Shown: one piece after another, positions 1 to 12,045 of the stretch
How positions within the stretch are numbered: the first letter of the stretch is position 1
How the letters are laid out: each line of letters begins with the position of its first letter
Source of the DNA: Cantharellus purpuraceus
Lineage: Eukaryota > Basidiomycota > Agaricomycetes > Cantharellales > Hydnaceae
Length of the DNA stretch: 64,000 nucleotides
Assembly: GCA_025174535.1 (NCBI GenBank)
Contig: JALBUN010000011.1
Span: 1-64,000 of the forward strand
Direction: 5' to 3'
Notes under the pieces: generated by a model
The model's input: only the letters and a program-made list of their open reading frames with translations
Database searches by the model: none
What the model was told of the DNA's origin: nothing
Translations under genes and position numbers: made by a program

Positions 1-733
1 AATTGGACACTCACTCGTTCACATTGCATACGGGGGTAACCACTGGCTCTCCGAATATGACTACCCTACTCATCTGGTGCGTCTAGGCCGCTGTGAACCG
101 GATGTGGCTCACGCTAATCTGCAAAAGTGTCATGAATAGAATAAAACATGCCATGCATAAATTCTAAACCCCTTCGACCTTGTAGAGGTGTGTTATGAGA
201 TTGTAAGTAAAATCTCTACTCCGGCTCCGGTTGGACCCCGGGACCGTGAGGTCAACCGGAGCAACTGGTGTGCAGCAGAAGTGATGACCGCCGCATCGCT
301 GTTCGTTGGAAGGCCGACTCGACAGGGTCACAGCACCTTCTGGGTCAGCCTGCTCTGACCGTGAGGGGGAGTGCACTCACCGTCGTTTCGGGTGTCCCAC
401 GGTGGGTGGGCGATGGGTCAACGATAGAGATGGAGGAGAGAGGAAAGAGTGGCTGATTATTCATTGTGGCTTTTATTGACATGATGGGAGTGGATAGGTT
501 GTTTCCGTACCTATTATTTGTTTTGTCCATACCGCATGGCTGGTGGCAAGCCCGACTTGTCCATGGTCCTCCCCTAGCCGGATACCTCGCCTGATCGTTG
601 AGTTCACCTTTCGTCATCATCTCACACGACTTGGGCGAAAGATTAGAGCGCCAATATTAATATATAATAGTGACTGTTGTCCTGCTGGTACGGGAGGTGC
701 GGAAATTAAGAAATATAACGATAGCTCATGTGA
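1..733. other. no gene recognised
   Basis: No reading frame here resembles a known family and no splice-joined coding series was found. It is the 3' flank of the oxidoreductase that ends at 734. Confidence 0.4.
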
Positions 734-2434
734 CTACGTATGACTCGTTTGTCTCAGCTCTCTTTCAAACTTGACTACATCCACCACGGTGCCCTCCCGC
801 CTGCTCTTCTCCGCAGCAAACACCACCAGGTGCGACAGCAGCACGTCATCGACCGATGTCCCCTCCCCAAGCAACTCCCTGTTCTCCCCCTTCACGGCCT
901 GCACAAATGCGCGTACCAACCCCGTGTCTCCACCGCTGTGGAGACCCCCGTCCTCCTCAGTCTTTAGTGTATGCGTGGTCGATATCTGCTTGCGAAAGTC
1001 AGTCGTCCTAAAGGTCGTCATATCGCCGATAAGTTCGCCATCCGTAAAATGAATCCTAGTTTGTCTCTCGCAGATCGCTGAAAGGACCACAGACGACCAC
1101 AGGTGCCGTAGGAAAAGATCCACAAGTCAAACCACATTTATTCGACACATATGCATTACATACCCTCTGTGAAAGCGACCATGGTAAAGGATGCCGTCGA
1201 GCCATCTGAAAACTCGATATTCACAACCTATGAAGTGGTCCCGAATTAGTCACCGCCTTGTGGATCGTGTGATACTAACCTGATGATCCACAACATCATT
1301 CGGGCTTTCAAATACGCATCTACCGTATCGTCCACCCAACGCCTCCGTGACATTCTCGATATCGGGGGGACCATCTGTGATGGTATCTGCCGGCCACCCA
1401 AGGTCTCCCCGTGCGACTGGATCCAAGTAGACTATACTCGCCCAGCTAATTAGCCAAGGAAGGTGTTCTACAAGGAAGCACATACTCTTCTTTGCGCTAT
1501 AAGCACATTCACGTTCCATAGGGCATTCGAGACAGTACAGCGCGGCGCCAGCCTTCTCTGGCTTTGAGGACTTGCGGAAGTGCGAGAGCGAGCCGAAAGA
1601 AGACACCTTCACTGGCGTGGCTGGGTAAAAGAAATGGCACAATATGTCGATATCACTGCAGCACATGGTGTCATTAAAGAGGTGACGGGGAGGTGACAGG
1701 GATGTCCCCTGCGACGCACTGACAACTCTTTGCAAGTAGAGCAAATGAGCTGGTCTCTTCGCGGGACCAATTCCCCCTCACGTAGGAGTGTGCGAAATGG
1801 AAATAGCCCACAGGCTCGACGTGGACGATGTTGATCGGTCTGCCTAATGTTCTAGAACGAATGACGTCTACGACGGACTTGTTGTAAGGCGAGTACCGTA
1901 ACACTGCGCATACATGACCGTCAGGTCGACGCAACTAGGAGTCCTAGGTTTGAAGCGCTGCTTCATTGCTGCACATACCATGTCCGATGGCGAAAACAAT
2001 GTTACCAGCTGTCCTTATCGCACTGGCAATACTGACGCAATCCTCTGCGCTCGTAGCGAGGGGTTTCTCGCACAGGATATGATACCCCAGTGGTGCGCAC
2101 GCCAGGACAACGGTGGTATGCAGGCGATCATGGACAGCAACAACGAGGGCGTCCGCCAATCGACCCGCAGCGACGAGATCCTTCCAATCTATGAATATTT
2201 TGGACTCAGGGATCGAATGCGTTTCAGCGAACAGGGCACGTGTGCGCGCCCGGGGTTCGGCGACGGCTACAACTTTGCAGAGGGTGGGATTTCGGAGGGC
2301 GTATGAAGCATAGACCTGCCGGTGATCTTTATTATTCCATGCATGCACAGTGTGCACCTCCGGGGTATATGTACCTTTCCGCGGCTTCCTGCGCCCACGA
2401 TTGCGAGGGTGACCGGCGTGGGGGCGTCTGACAT
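734..2434 (-). CDS. Gfo/Idh/MocA-family NAD(P)-dependent oxidoreductase
   Basis: Six exons read on the minus strand: 2434-2375, 2315-1979, 1903-1720, 1655-1280, 1227-1164 and 1077-734. Every junction is GT-AG and the phases join into a 454-residue protein. The start ATG at 2434 is chosen because it puts the nucleotide-binding loop GAGSRG at residues 14-19, where the family has its Rossmann turn. The family signature CEKPLA follows near residue 102, then LRYSPYNK, the HFAHSYVRGNW stretch and the KSCHDIDIL segment of the C-terminal substrate domain. Known members oxidise or reduce sugars, inositols or trans-dihydrodiols with NAD(P); the substrate here cannot be told. The minus-strand ATG at 2456 lies in another frame. 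All expected motifs are present and no lesion was seen, so the gene is probably functional and cytosolic. Confidence 0.9.
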
Positions 2435-3408
2435 TGTTACAAGTCCAAGAGCTCATGTCGTGATATCTCCCAAGGTTATATACTCTTCAGCCTATAGAAT
2501 CGGCCCGGATGTCCGTTTCTTCTGTCTGCAGGTGACTTGCAAGCAAGCAATTGTGCGCTGCCAATGTTTGTGCGGTGTGTGACTGTGTCACGGTATATTT
2601 GCTTGATATCCCCCGATTGACGGTGTTCCCCTCAGGTCCAATGGCTGTTAACGTGTCAGTGAGTTTGCTATGTGATATCGGTCTGACCTGGCGATGTCAC
2701 AGCATTAGAGGGTCCTAGACTAGGTGTCGCGGTCGGCTTCTTATTCATGAAGACGGTTGAGCTCACATTAAACCACTCTTCGCTTGTGTCATGGCGAAAA
2801 ACCCCTCGTTGTACTCTTGGTTGGAAGGCCTAGGTTTTGTATAAATTGAGTAGACACTGCACGCGGCGACAAGTGTTGACAGCATAAATGACGGGACGTC
2901 TGGTCCGAGTGCAGCTGCCACGCATTGCATAGCCTTATTATCCGTTTCTCTGGGTGGAATAGGCTATCAATCGTTCCGCAAAGGAAGGTAGTGGGTAGCG
3001 GTGTGCCGCCGTGCCGCCTGGCGGACTCGTGGGTTTTGAATTTGCCACTACCTAGGGTGGTGCATGCGTAGATCTGAGATTTGTGATGATGTTAAAAAGG
3101 TACCAGACCCACGTGCAAAGATCCAATGCTTCCACGTTGCAATATCGTCGATAGTAAATTGCAGTGTAGTTTGGTGCCGGACCCTGAGGCGCCGGTGCAT
3201 GATATTTCTCCAGAAAAGACAAGCCGAAGTTATGGCCGAAAGATTGTGGCTTGTACACAAGAAGCCGGTGGTTATTTCGTGGGAGAACCGCATAACTGAG
3301 GTTTGATGCCCGCCATCGTACTTCCACAACTTTCGTGATAGACTAATTCCACGAAATTAGAGGCCATTTCTCCAGGCCATGCCTAGGCATAGTGTTGTGC
3401 CACTGGTA
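2435..3408. other. upstream region without recognised gene
   Basis: This is the 5' flank of the oxidoreductase. Short overlapping reading frames on both strands at 3050-3330 have no recognisable similarity and no splice-joined partner. Confidence 0.4.
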
Positions 3409-4390
3409 AAGTAGTATATAAGCCTCTTCAATGCAGAAAACAACCTGGGGAATGAAAACAAGCGCACCAGCAGCGATTCACATCCAACTCCACCCGCGAA
3501 CGTCACGACTTTCCGCTGTGGCACCGGTATCTGAAGTATTATATAAGCCTCTTCAATACAGAAAACAATATGAAGAAGTGCTGACCACAAAAACCGTACC
3601 TGGGGGATGAAAGCAAGCGCACCAGCAGCGATTCACATCCAACTCCACCCGCGAACGTCACGACTTTTCGCTGTGGCACCGGTATCTGAAGTATTATATA
3701 AGCCTCTTCAATACAGAAAACAATATGAAGAAGTGCTGACCACAAAAACCGTACCTGGGGGATGAAAGCAAGCGCACCAGCAGCGATTCACATCCAACTC
3801 CACCCGCGAACGTCACGACTTTTCGCTGTGGCACCGGTATCTGAAGTATTATATAAGCCTCTTCAATACAGAAAACAATATGAAGAAGTGCTGACCACAA
3901 AAACCGTACCTGGGGAATGAAAGCAAACGCACCAGCAGCGATTCACATCCAACTCCACCCGCGAACGTCACGACTTTCCGCTGTGGCACCGGTATCTGAA
4001 GTAGTATATAGTTCAATGCAGGAAACATGGAGAAGTGCTGACCACAAAAACCGTACCTGGGGGATGAAAGCAAGCGCACCAGTAGCGATTCACATCCAAC
4101 TCCACCTGCGAACGTCACGACTTTCCGCTGTGGCACCGGTATCTGAAGTAGTATATAAGCCTCTTCAATACAGAAAACAACATGGAGAAGTGCTGACCAC
4201 AAAAACCGTACCTGGGGAATGAAAACAAGCGCACCAGCAGTGACTCTCTATTACGCCACCGAAACTCTCCGTTGTGTCACTAGCACCTGAAGTAGTATAT
4301 AAGCCTCTTCAATGCAGAAAACAACATGGAGAAGTGCTGACCGCAAAAACCGTACTTGGAGACCGAAAAAAAGCGATCCAGCAGTGACCC
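3409..4390. repeat. tandem array of ~155-bp units (about 7 copies)
   Basis: The landmark TATATAAGCCTCTTCAAT, or a variant of it, recurs near 3414, 3539, 3694, 3849, 4005, 4149 and 4295. Spacing is 155 bp for the three central copies and about 125-145 bp at the edges, where units carry deletions. Each unit contains a TATATAA-like element, then a segment including GAAGAAGTGCTGACC and ACAAAAACCGTACCTGGGG, then a GC-richer block ending CACCGGTATCTGAAGTA. The central copies are nearly identical and the outer ones diverge, as expected for a minisatellite growing by unequal exchange. The minus-strand frames inside it are by-products of the period. There is no spacer diversity, so it is not a CRISPR array. 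Confidence 0.9.
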
Positions 4391-5693
4391 ACATCCAACT
4401 CCAACTGGGAACGTCACCGACTCTCCTAAGCTCCTAGAATGCTCAACGATGACGCAGAAAGAGGGTGAAGTGGCTGAAAGTGTGCCCTACGACACAGGGA
4501 CGATGAGATCTTGAAATGCCGTGCGATCCAACTCACACGGATGACGAAGAAACAACCTCATGACGCGAGAATCCAACAGTTGTTAACCGTTCCATGAAGG
4601 GATGAGGTTTTGCTGAGTGCTGCGATGCCGCCGCGCGCGTCGCCAGGAAGGGACTCACGTGCACGACCAAAGGTTGAAAGAGGACGCGTCGGGCAAGCGT
4701 AAGTATATGCGCGGTGTTTTTACGCGGTGTTTTTGGGCTGAAAAATCTCTCACACTCACTCAAACCATCCACAAATAACGCAACACATCTCATTTCTACA
4801 AGAAAAGGCCAGAGAATAACAAAAGTACACGACACTCAAGAGCACGACTGCAAAAGCCAGGCGATGCAGACGAATTGTCCCTATTGTACTGACGTTGCAC
4901 ACTGGATCGGTTCAACAACGATACACGAGCATAAGATACGGTGCTGGTGTATAGTATAATCATAAAAACACAAAGACATAACCCTCCGTCGCAAATGGTG
5001 AAGCATCGGAAGCCCGCACGCTCGTACACCTGCACCCGAATCAGTCGATGTCAGCTCGAATTCGCCCTTATGCTGGTTGTCGTGCTTTGCACGTCAAGTC
5101 GCAGCATACGTACGCATGGCAGCATTGTCTACGATTCGAGAGCGTGCCGAGCCTTGAGCAGAGCATATCTGACACTAACAACACCACCACGAATCATCGC
5201 CAGAAACAGAGGAGGAGAGACACACACCACATAAAATACAGAGCCCCAGTTATTCAACTCAGAGACGGCGGAAAGAGACGGACGTCATCACAAGCTCCTC
5301 AACCCCCTTTCACCGCCAGAACAAGGAGACTCTTCGAAGCGAGTCACGTTCTTGGGAGGTGGCCTGGAATGGCGCGACGAGCGTCGATAAAAATGGGGTA
5401 GGAGTTGGTGATCGTCCGTGGGGTCTCTGCCGTCTCCTCGTTTAGCCGCCCTCTGTTCTGGTCTCCAATCCGCGGTGCCGCACAACATCCAGGCTAGGCG
5501 CGCAGAGCTGGGAGGCAGGGGCGTATCTTGCGCAGCCGGGAAGGAAACCATATGGACATGATTCCAAAGGCGCCACCCGTGTCGACGAGAATGGGAGCAT
5601 GTCCTTCGCCCATCCAGATGATGAAAGAGGGCGGCTTCACGTGTGGCGGTGAGTGTACACTGGGGCGAGCCGGACCCGTGCCATGTGCAGAAC
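4391..5693. other. no gene recognised
   Basis: It begins with decayed repeat sequence (4300-4430), then shows only short overlapping frames. The longest minus-strand frame (5288-5854) runs through the next repeat and resembles nothing known. Confidence 0.35.
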
Positions 5694-5885
5694 GCCAACG
5701 GTGATGAACATGGGCGCGGTCGCCAGTGCTGCAGACCCGAGTCGATGTGCAGAACGCCAACGGTGATGACCATGGATACGCGCACGGTCGCCGGTGTTGC
5801 AGACCCCGAGTCGATGTGTAGAACGCCAACGGTGATGAACATGGATACGCGCACGGTCGCCGGTGCTGCAGACCCCGAGACGACA
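5694..5885. repeat. three imperfect tandem copies of a ~69-bp unit
   Basis: The core GAACGCCAACGGTGATGA recurs near 5697, 5747 and 5820. It is followed in each unit by ATGGATACGCGCACGGTCGC and TGCAGACC. The first unit has a short internal deletion. The unit length is a multiple of three, so minus-strand frames stay open through it, but the surrounding protein is not recognised. Confidence 0.8.
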
Positions 5886-7966
5886 TCTGAAAGCAGGTGG
5901 GGCGTGCGTGACTAGGTCGTCGAGTCATGGAAGAGGGACTGGGTGTCTGATGCGATGTGGTATGGTATGTGATGTGATGCGATGCGATGAGCAGCGAACA
6001 AGTACTGCACAGATGAGCTGAGACGGGGTGTGGGCCGTTTTGTATCGTGGGGAGGGTGGCGAAGGGGTACCATGGTCAGGTGGCGACGTGAGGGCGAGAG
6101 TGGGTGCGGGGGGTTTTACGTCCGGAACCTACGAAAGCCGTACGCATTGGGATAACAAGCGGAGATCAGGTTAGACGATCCGGTTCTCAGGAGAAATGAG
6201 GAAGATAAGATGCCCCGATGGCGTGTGAGGGTGCAGGCGAAGGTTTAGGCGCAAGTTCTCTTCGTGCATGGAATATTCCGAGCCTGATCGTTGTTTGTTC
6301 TTTGTCTGATGCGACTTGACAGGAGTCCCCCGGAACCTGTGCGAAGCCAGAATGTATGTTTGGCGAGGCGCCTTGCTGAAACGCATTATTTTCCAACGTG
6401 CTAAGTTAAGTAGATGCAATCGGCAATATATTATTCGATGCCGAGTGCCATTAAACAAGGCGTGACAAGATAGGTACTGCCCTAAGGTGTCGCTTAGGCC
6501 TAAAGTCCACGCGACGTAGGATGACACGATGGAGGGGGACAATAGGGAGCGGCTCGACAGAAGACACAACAATGGGCAGAATCGTATGTTTTGACACTGG
6601 GTTACTTGGAGAGGAAATGTCCGAACATCGGACCGGCGGCTAGACGTGATTATCGCGCTCGAAAAAGTTTCAAAGGAAGGAGGTCCCGTCAGGGTGAAAT
6701 GTCATTGGGAAGGCAATCATTGCAGGGACAGTCACTTGTACGCATTCTGAACATTGAACAGACACGTCACGTGGACAGCCCTGCAGCGACCTGGCTCCGT
6801 TTATTCATGATGTGACCTGATCAAGGTAATGAGATGCGTTGATCCGTTTTCTTGAAGTAGCCATTTGGACAAGGCTCGAATCGTGTGTATGGGTCCTGTG
6901 ACTTTGACATTTGAATTAAACGTGGCTGCACGATAACTATCGGCGCGATAATCCCGTCGAGGTCGTGGATAACACGCCTGGAGATCGGGGAATATCCACG
7001 TTCGGTCGGATGATTACACAGTAGAATATACGGGTCTCGCGGCTGATTACTTTTGCGCCTGAATGGCATTTTCACAGCAGGACGATGGTAATCGGTGCCT
7101 CCATGGAGGATCGCTACACACGCGGTGCGCGCGCCTATGTTTCAACGTGTAGTATAGCCGATTGAGGTATATGAGAGTAGCACACTGAATTCTCTTCTTT
7201 GGCGTCGCTGTTTGGTATGTATCCTGTCCCTAGTTCATGATGTACCTCGGGGTGCTGCCCATAACACCAGCGTACTTGGCACATCGGCAAGGTGACTTTA
7301 ACCGAGTCGGAAGGGGCGCAAGAGAAGGTCTATTGAAATACTGGTGTGCGCGCTGAATACTATGATAGAGGCGAACTGCGGATTCTAGGTTGGGGCACAA
7401 TGTGTAGAGCTTGTGCAAAGTGGCGTACAGCTGACCGGAGAAGCCCGGGAATACGGGAGGCTTTGTGGTGCGAATTAGGGTGCAACGTGGGGTGCATCTT
7501 TTTTCCCATCAGCATAGAATACGATAAGTCCTTTTAGCGGTTGTCAAACACTTTAAGAGGTTATTGGTGGCAGTCCGAATGGTTTTACGTATATGGCGCT
7601 CCCGGAAGTTGGGCTCAGGTGCCGATATGCTGGCCATAGGCTGATGCATTGGATCGGGCTACAAAGTGTGAAATTTGAGCGCCATTTCATTTCGTTTGCC
7701 CCTGAGAAGCGCTCACGATCACACGCTAGCTTCCTAACGTCACTCCGAGGACCAGGCCACAGGACTCCACTCTCTCGCTTCGTTATCGATTCATGTGCAA
7801 CCCAAAATTGCGCCATTTTCTTCCCTGAACCCCCGCACTGGCGTCTCAATCATGCGGCGTTTATGTAACTTGAAGTTTCTCAAACAATGCCCCCACAACA
7901 CAATGGAATACTTGTGCTCAGACGCTATTGTTCCCTTTCTCCCATCCCCATTTTCCCCTTCTCATC
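5886..7966. other. gene-poor stretch ending in an F-box gene promoter
   Basis: A short TGATGCGATG-type low-complexity patch lies at 5950-5995. Otherwise only unrelated short frames are seen. The last 50 bases before 7967 are a CT-rich tract typical of fungal core promoters and 5' leaders. Confidence 0.4.
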
Positions 7967-10670
7967 ATGGATTCCCCTCACAAATCCACGCCCGAATTAT
8001 CAGAAGAGCTTATTCTTATGATCCTCACCGAGGCTTTGGCGGTTCCGGGCCACCGCTACTATACACGCAGCCCATCGATATGGGGCCCCAACGACCACGT
8101 CTCCGCCACTGACGTCCTCGCCGTCTGCAAGCAGTGGTACCGCATAGGTATTGTCCTGCTATATCACACCATGGTCATTCGCTCGCCCGCACAAGCTGTT
8201 GCCCTCGCGATGGCCTTTTGCATGAAACCCCCTCTCGCCACCCTTGTCCAGAGATTCAGAATCGAAGGAGCATACCCCCGTCTCGACGAGATCTTCACCA
8301 AGTGTACGAACGTCCATACCGTCTTCCTGGCTCTATGGGACATTTTGCCCTCGGACGACATGACGCCCCTCTGCAACGCTATTTCTATCATGGCACCAAC
8401 CTCGTTCTATTTAGTGGACAGGTACTACAAAAACGAGACCAGAATCATAGGGAATCGAAACTTCAGGATAGTTTTCACGCATCTGTGCGTTACCATCCCT
8501 AGGTGGACTACCCTCGTACGTGGTTCTGTTACCATCCCGACGCCACCTGCTGACATTTCTGCTGCCCCAGGTCGACTTTGGATACACTTGGGTCGAAAGG
8601 CCGCGTTCGGTTTGGCACGTCATCCTACAGCACCGACGCGAACGTCTCGCCACGGCCTTGGCGAGCTCGACCTCGCTCAGGAGAATATGCTCCCTCTTGC
8701 CTTCAACGTGGAGCAGAGAATGGCAGATCCTTGCCGCAAACCCAAGGATCGGCTTCTACTTCACCCACTACTCTCCCTCAGATTATCAATTACGACACCC
8801 CGAGCTTCGACAACATCTGCTCGAATGGCCCCATCTCGCGGGGAGAGTGACCTCTTCGGTGGTTGAAAACGGGTAAGAGAACTCCCTACAATGTCTCGCC
8901 ACCCTTTCTCATGTAATGCCTGTAGCTGCCTCACGATTCCACCTCCACCAACCATGGCACGGACGGTCACAGCACCAACGCTACAGCCCCAGATGGAGGT
9001 TAGGACGCCGCATAGGTTCACGAGGCAACACATGGACTATTCCCCGATCTGGCGCCGCATCTTCACGCTGGCCATGTTTGATACCGTAGAGCCTCTAGCC
9101 ATCCAGTCGCTCCTACTGGGACTCTCGTCGTGCTATGACCAGGAAACAACAACACTCATAGAAACTCGTGATACTATTATTTCCGTATCAATAGCGTGGG
9201 CCGTACGTGTTGAGCATATTCTGTTCTTGTTCTTCTATTTATTTTGACATCGAAACGTCTAGACGTTGCTGGGGGAGGTTTTGGCGGCTACCCCACTAGT
9301 CGCCTCGGTGCAGGAACTGCAAGAGCTCATCAATGGCTGCAAGCTCTCTCCAGATCGAGGCAAGAGGATAACTACGTTGACTTTGGGCTTGATCCCGTTG
9401 ATCAACATCCCCCCATCAGACGAGACGCTGGCGACACTGTTGCCGTACCTCAACAACTTGGTCCACTTCGTGTCCAGCCCTCTCCTAAAGTTGACTGCCC
9501 AGACGTTCCAGACACTTGCCGATGTTGCTGGAAACACCCTCGAGACGGCCATGAATATCTACGTCGACCATGTCGCTCACGGCGACAGAATAGCACCTGT
9601 GACGGCAAACAAGTTCAGGCGCTTGGCCAAGCTGCACTTCGAATGTCCTCCCAAGTGGGATATTCGGGAACGCAAAGGCATGGAGTCGTTTCCGTCGCTT
9701 CAAAACGTTGTTTTCATGACTATGAATCCGTGCGACGACTTCTACATGTTGGCCTCGTGAGTTCATCTCCTTCAAGTTCATGCCCCATGCATGTGTCACA
9801 CGCATCCTTTGCTAAATCTCGACCCTTATCTAGGTACCCCTGTTTGCGAAAGGTCTGCTTCGCGGAAGTAACGGCTAAGGAAGAAGCGTTCTTGAAAGCG
9901 GTGGGGAAGCAAATCGTCGAGCTGGAGGTGGTGCTGTATGATCTCGAATCACAGTATAATAGAAGTTTCGATCTTCTTGTTCATTGTCCTGTGCTGAGGA
10001 CTCTGAGCCTTGGGCACAGCAAGATGGTGGGTTAACAAGTCTATTTTAAATTCATTGTTTTGTTTTGTTTTGTTCCCCGATGGACATTGTCTGACACCTT
10101 TTCTTGACAGTGTTTGTCGGATAGGAGGTTCGATTGCCTAAAGTTTCTATCAAATAGTGCGGGGAACATGTCACTGGACACTCTGTATCTTAAAGTGTGC
10201 ATCTCGCTGTGCGTGTCTACTTGCTCTCCTCACCATCGTTCATCTCACTACCCTCTTACGCTACCTCGCGGCGTGCGCAGAATGAGCGAAGCGTGCCGAT
10301 ATCTCAAGGCGTTTTTCATGAAATTTAATCCTTTTCAATTTCCAAATCTACACAAAATTGAATTTACTCAGTATGACTGGCCTATGGCATAGTAAATGTC
10401 CCCGCTCCGATATTTGTCGCGCTTACTCAGTCTGCTCTCTTTTGCAGCCGCGACATTCATGATGATTATTTGGTCGAGGCATCCCTACTCTATGAAAGCT
10501 TCGGCATCGTTATCACGGATAGCTCGGGAACTCCTTTCAGGAAGCGTCTTCAACACAAGGCTACGCAGCGGCAACAGTCGGGCAACATCGTGAAGCTTGC
10601 AGCAAGGTTGAGACGTCTTCAGGCGCGACAGCAGCAATCCAGTGGTTTACAGGTGGCGAGCAGTTCATGA
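7967..10670 (+). CDS. F-box protein with leucine-rich-type C-terminal region
   Basis: Eight exons are proposed: 7967-8515, 8571-8872, 8926-9202, 9263-9756, 9834-10026, 10111-10196, 10281-10391 and 10448-10670, giving 744 residues. The ATG at 7967 (MDSPHKS) follows a CT-rich leader. Residues ~10-60 form an F-box-like segment (ELSEELILMIL, then AVCKQWYRIG and LLYHTMVIRS). Leucine-rich stretches typical of the large agaricomycete F-box family follow. Such proteins act as substrate adaptors of SCF (Skp1-Cullin-F-box) ubiquitin ligases. Phases agree at every junction, but the 3' edge of exon 3 (9120-9202) is weakly supported and could hide another intron. No stop or frameshift was required. The substrate is unknown. 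Confidence 0.75.
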
Positions 10671-12045
10671 ATCAAAAGTTCATATACTCCATTATCATCT
10701 ATGGTAGTTTAGTCTAATTAGTATTAGAATTTAGTCAATTATGTTGTCTCATCGAAATAGAATGGTTTCATGCTGTCATGCTCCTCTCATGGCGAGGTTT
10801 TATATAACTCAGTCTCCATGTCCAAAAGTCACTCTAGCCGGTAGGGTGGGTAAGGCTGGTGTGGACGAGAAGATCCTTGTTTGGAAGGACTAACTGTGAT
10901 GATCATTGTCAAAAATAAGTTTGTGAGGTTTGACGAAGAATGGGTCACCATAGGCGATAGGTCCGTGCTTGTGTTCGCTTCAAATAGCGAGCGAACTATA
11001 CAAACTCATGAGATTGCACTCAAGTTGCTACTCTCACGAAATTCTCGTTTCGTGAGAGCCCAGGAGCAAGACGGCAGACGTATGCATTATGAGCTTGGGA
11101 GGGTGATCCTGCAGGACGGCGTGCGCACCCCAATGTCCAGCTCCTTGACGCGTCTAGCTTGAAGAGGCCAGATGATCGCCAAACGTACTCTCATATTCCG
11201 ATGGAATTGGGACTTGGCGAAAATCAAGGGGAAGTTGATCGGGATATGATTCGAAAGATCATTGGTATCATGTCTCGTAGGAAAACAACAAAATTGGTGC
11301 CCCTCACGTCCAAAAGTCGTTCGAGAACTGAGGGAGTGGAAATCGGGGTAATTGTGAGGTGTGCTGTTGAGTCGCTTGGGTGGGAAAATTCACTTTGAGC
11401 TAATGGCTGGAGATTGCCACTGCTACACCAAATTGCTGCCTTTCTTCAGACGAGGATTGTTTGATTGAACAAGAGCCTTTTCTCAGTTCCAGAATATGAC
11501 GGGAAAAATCACCAAGTCCCTATGGGATAAATATATAAGCTTCATCGGGGAATATCGGGAACCATTAGAATTCTTTACAGCAAATTCTTCTAAGATCCTT
11601 TGTGGATAGATGATTGTGTGTCTCCTCGCATTCGTGTAACCCCTTGCTTTGACCCAACGACCAACTTCCTTCCGCCATGCTATTGACAATTGATGCGCGT
11701 CGTAAAACGTCTAATTCCTCCACGTTGGCATTATAGAACTGAGAGATGCGTTCAGGAGAAGTGTTAATTTGCGTCTAGAGATCGAATGAGCCCGATACAA
11801 CCACACAACAAAAATAATATAAATGAAAGCTAGTCACCTGGAATTCTCGCCATGGTCTTTTGGTGCAACGCAAGAAGTAGGTGCGGAAGTTGTATGGGCT
11901 GAAAGAGCGTGATGGCCTCAAAAGGGAGCTGTACAGATGTAACAAGGAAGTCCTGGATGGTGTTGACATCGTGGTAGCACAGAGGAGGATCGATGCTGCT
12001 GACCAAGTAGCTGTCCATAGTCACACTAAGCGCCTCAAATTCGTC
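10671..12045. other. no gene recognised
   Basis: Two short plus-strand frames (10881-11162 and 11159-11398) and several minus-strand ones (11483-12030) show no family resemblance or convincing splice joints. This is the 3' flank of the F-box gene and the 5' flank of the decayed CSN5 copy. Confidence 0.4.

Noticed and set aside
3409..4390. Tandem array considered as a CRISPR array
   Set aside because: Units are contiguous, 155 bp long and without unique spacers; the host is a eukaryote.
5288..5928. Minus-strand frames of 144 and 188 codons
   Set aside because: They overlap in different frames through the 69-bp repeat and resemble no family.
10881..11398. Two adjoining plus-strand frames of 93 and 79 codons
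   Set aside because: No recognisable similarity, no CT-rich leader and no spliced continuation.
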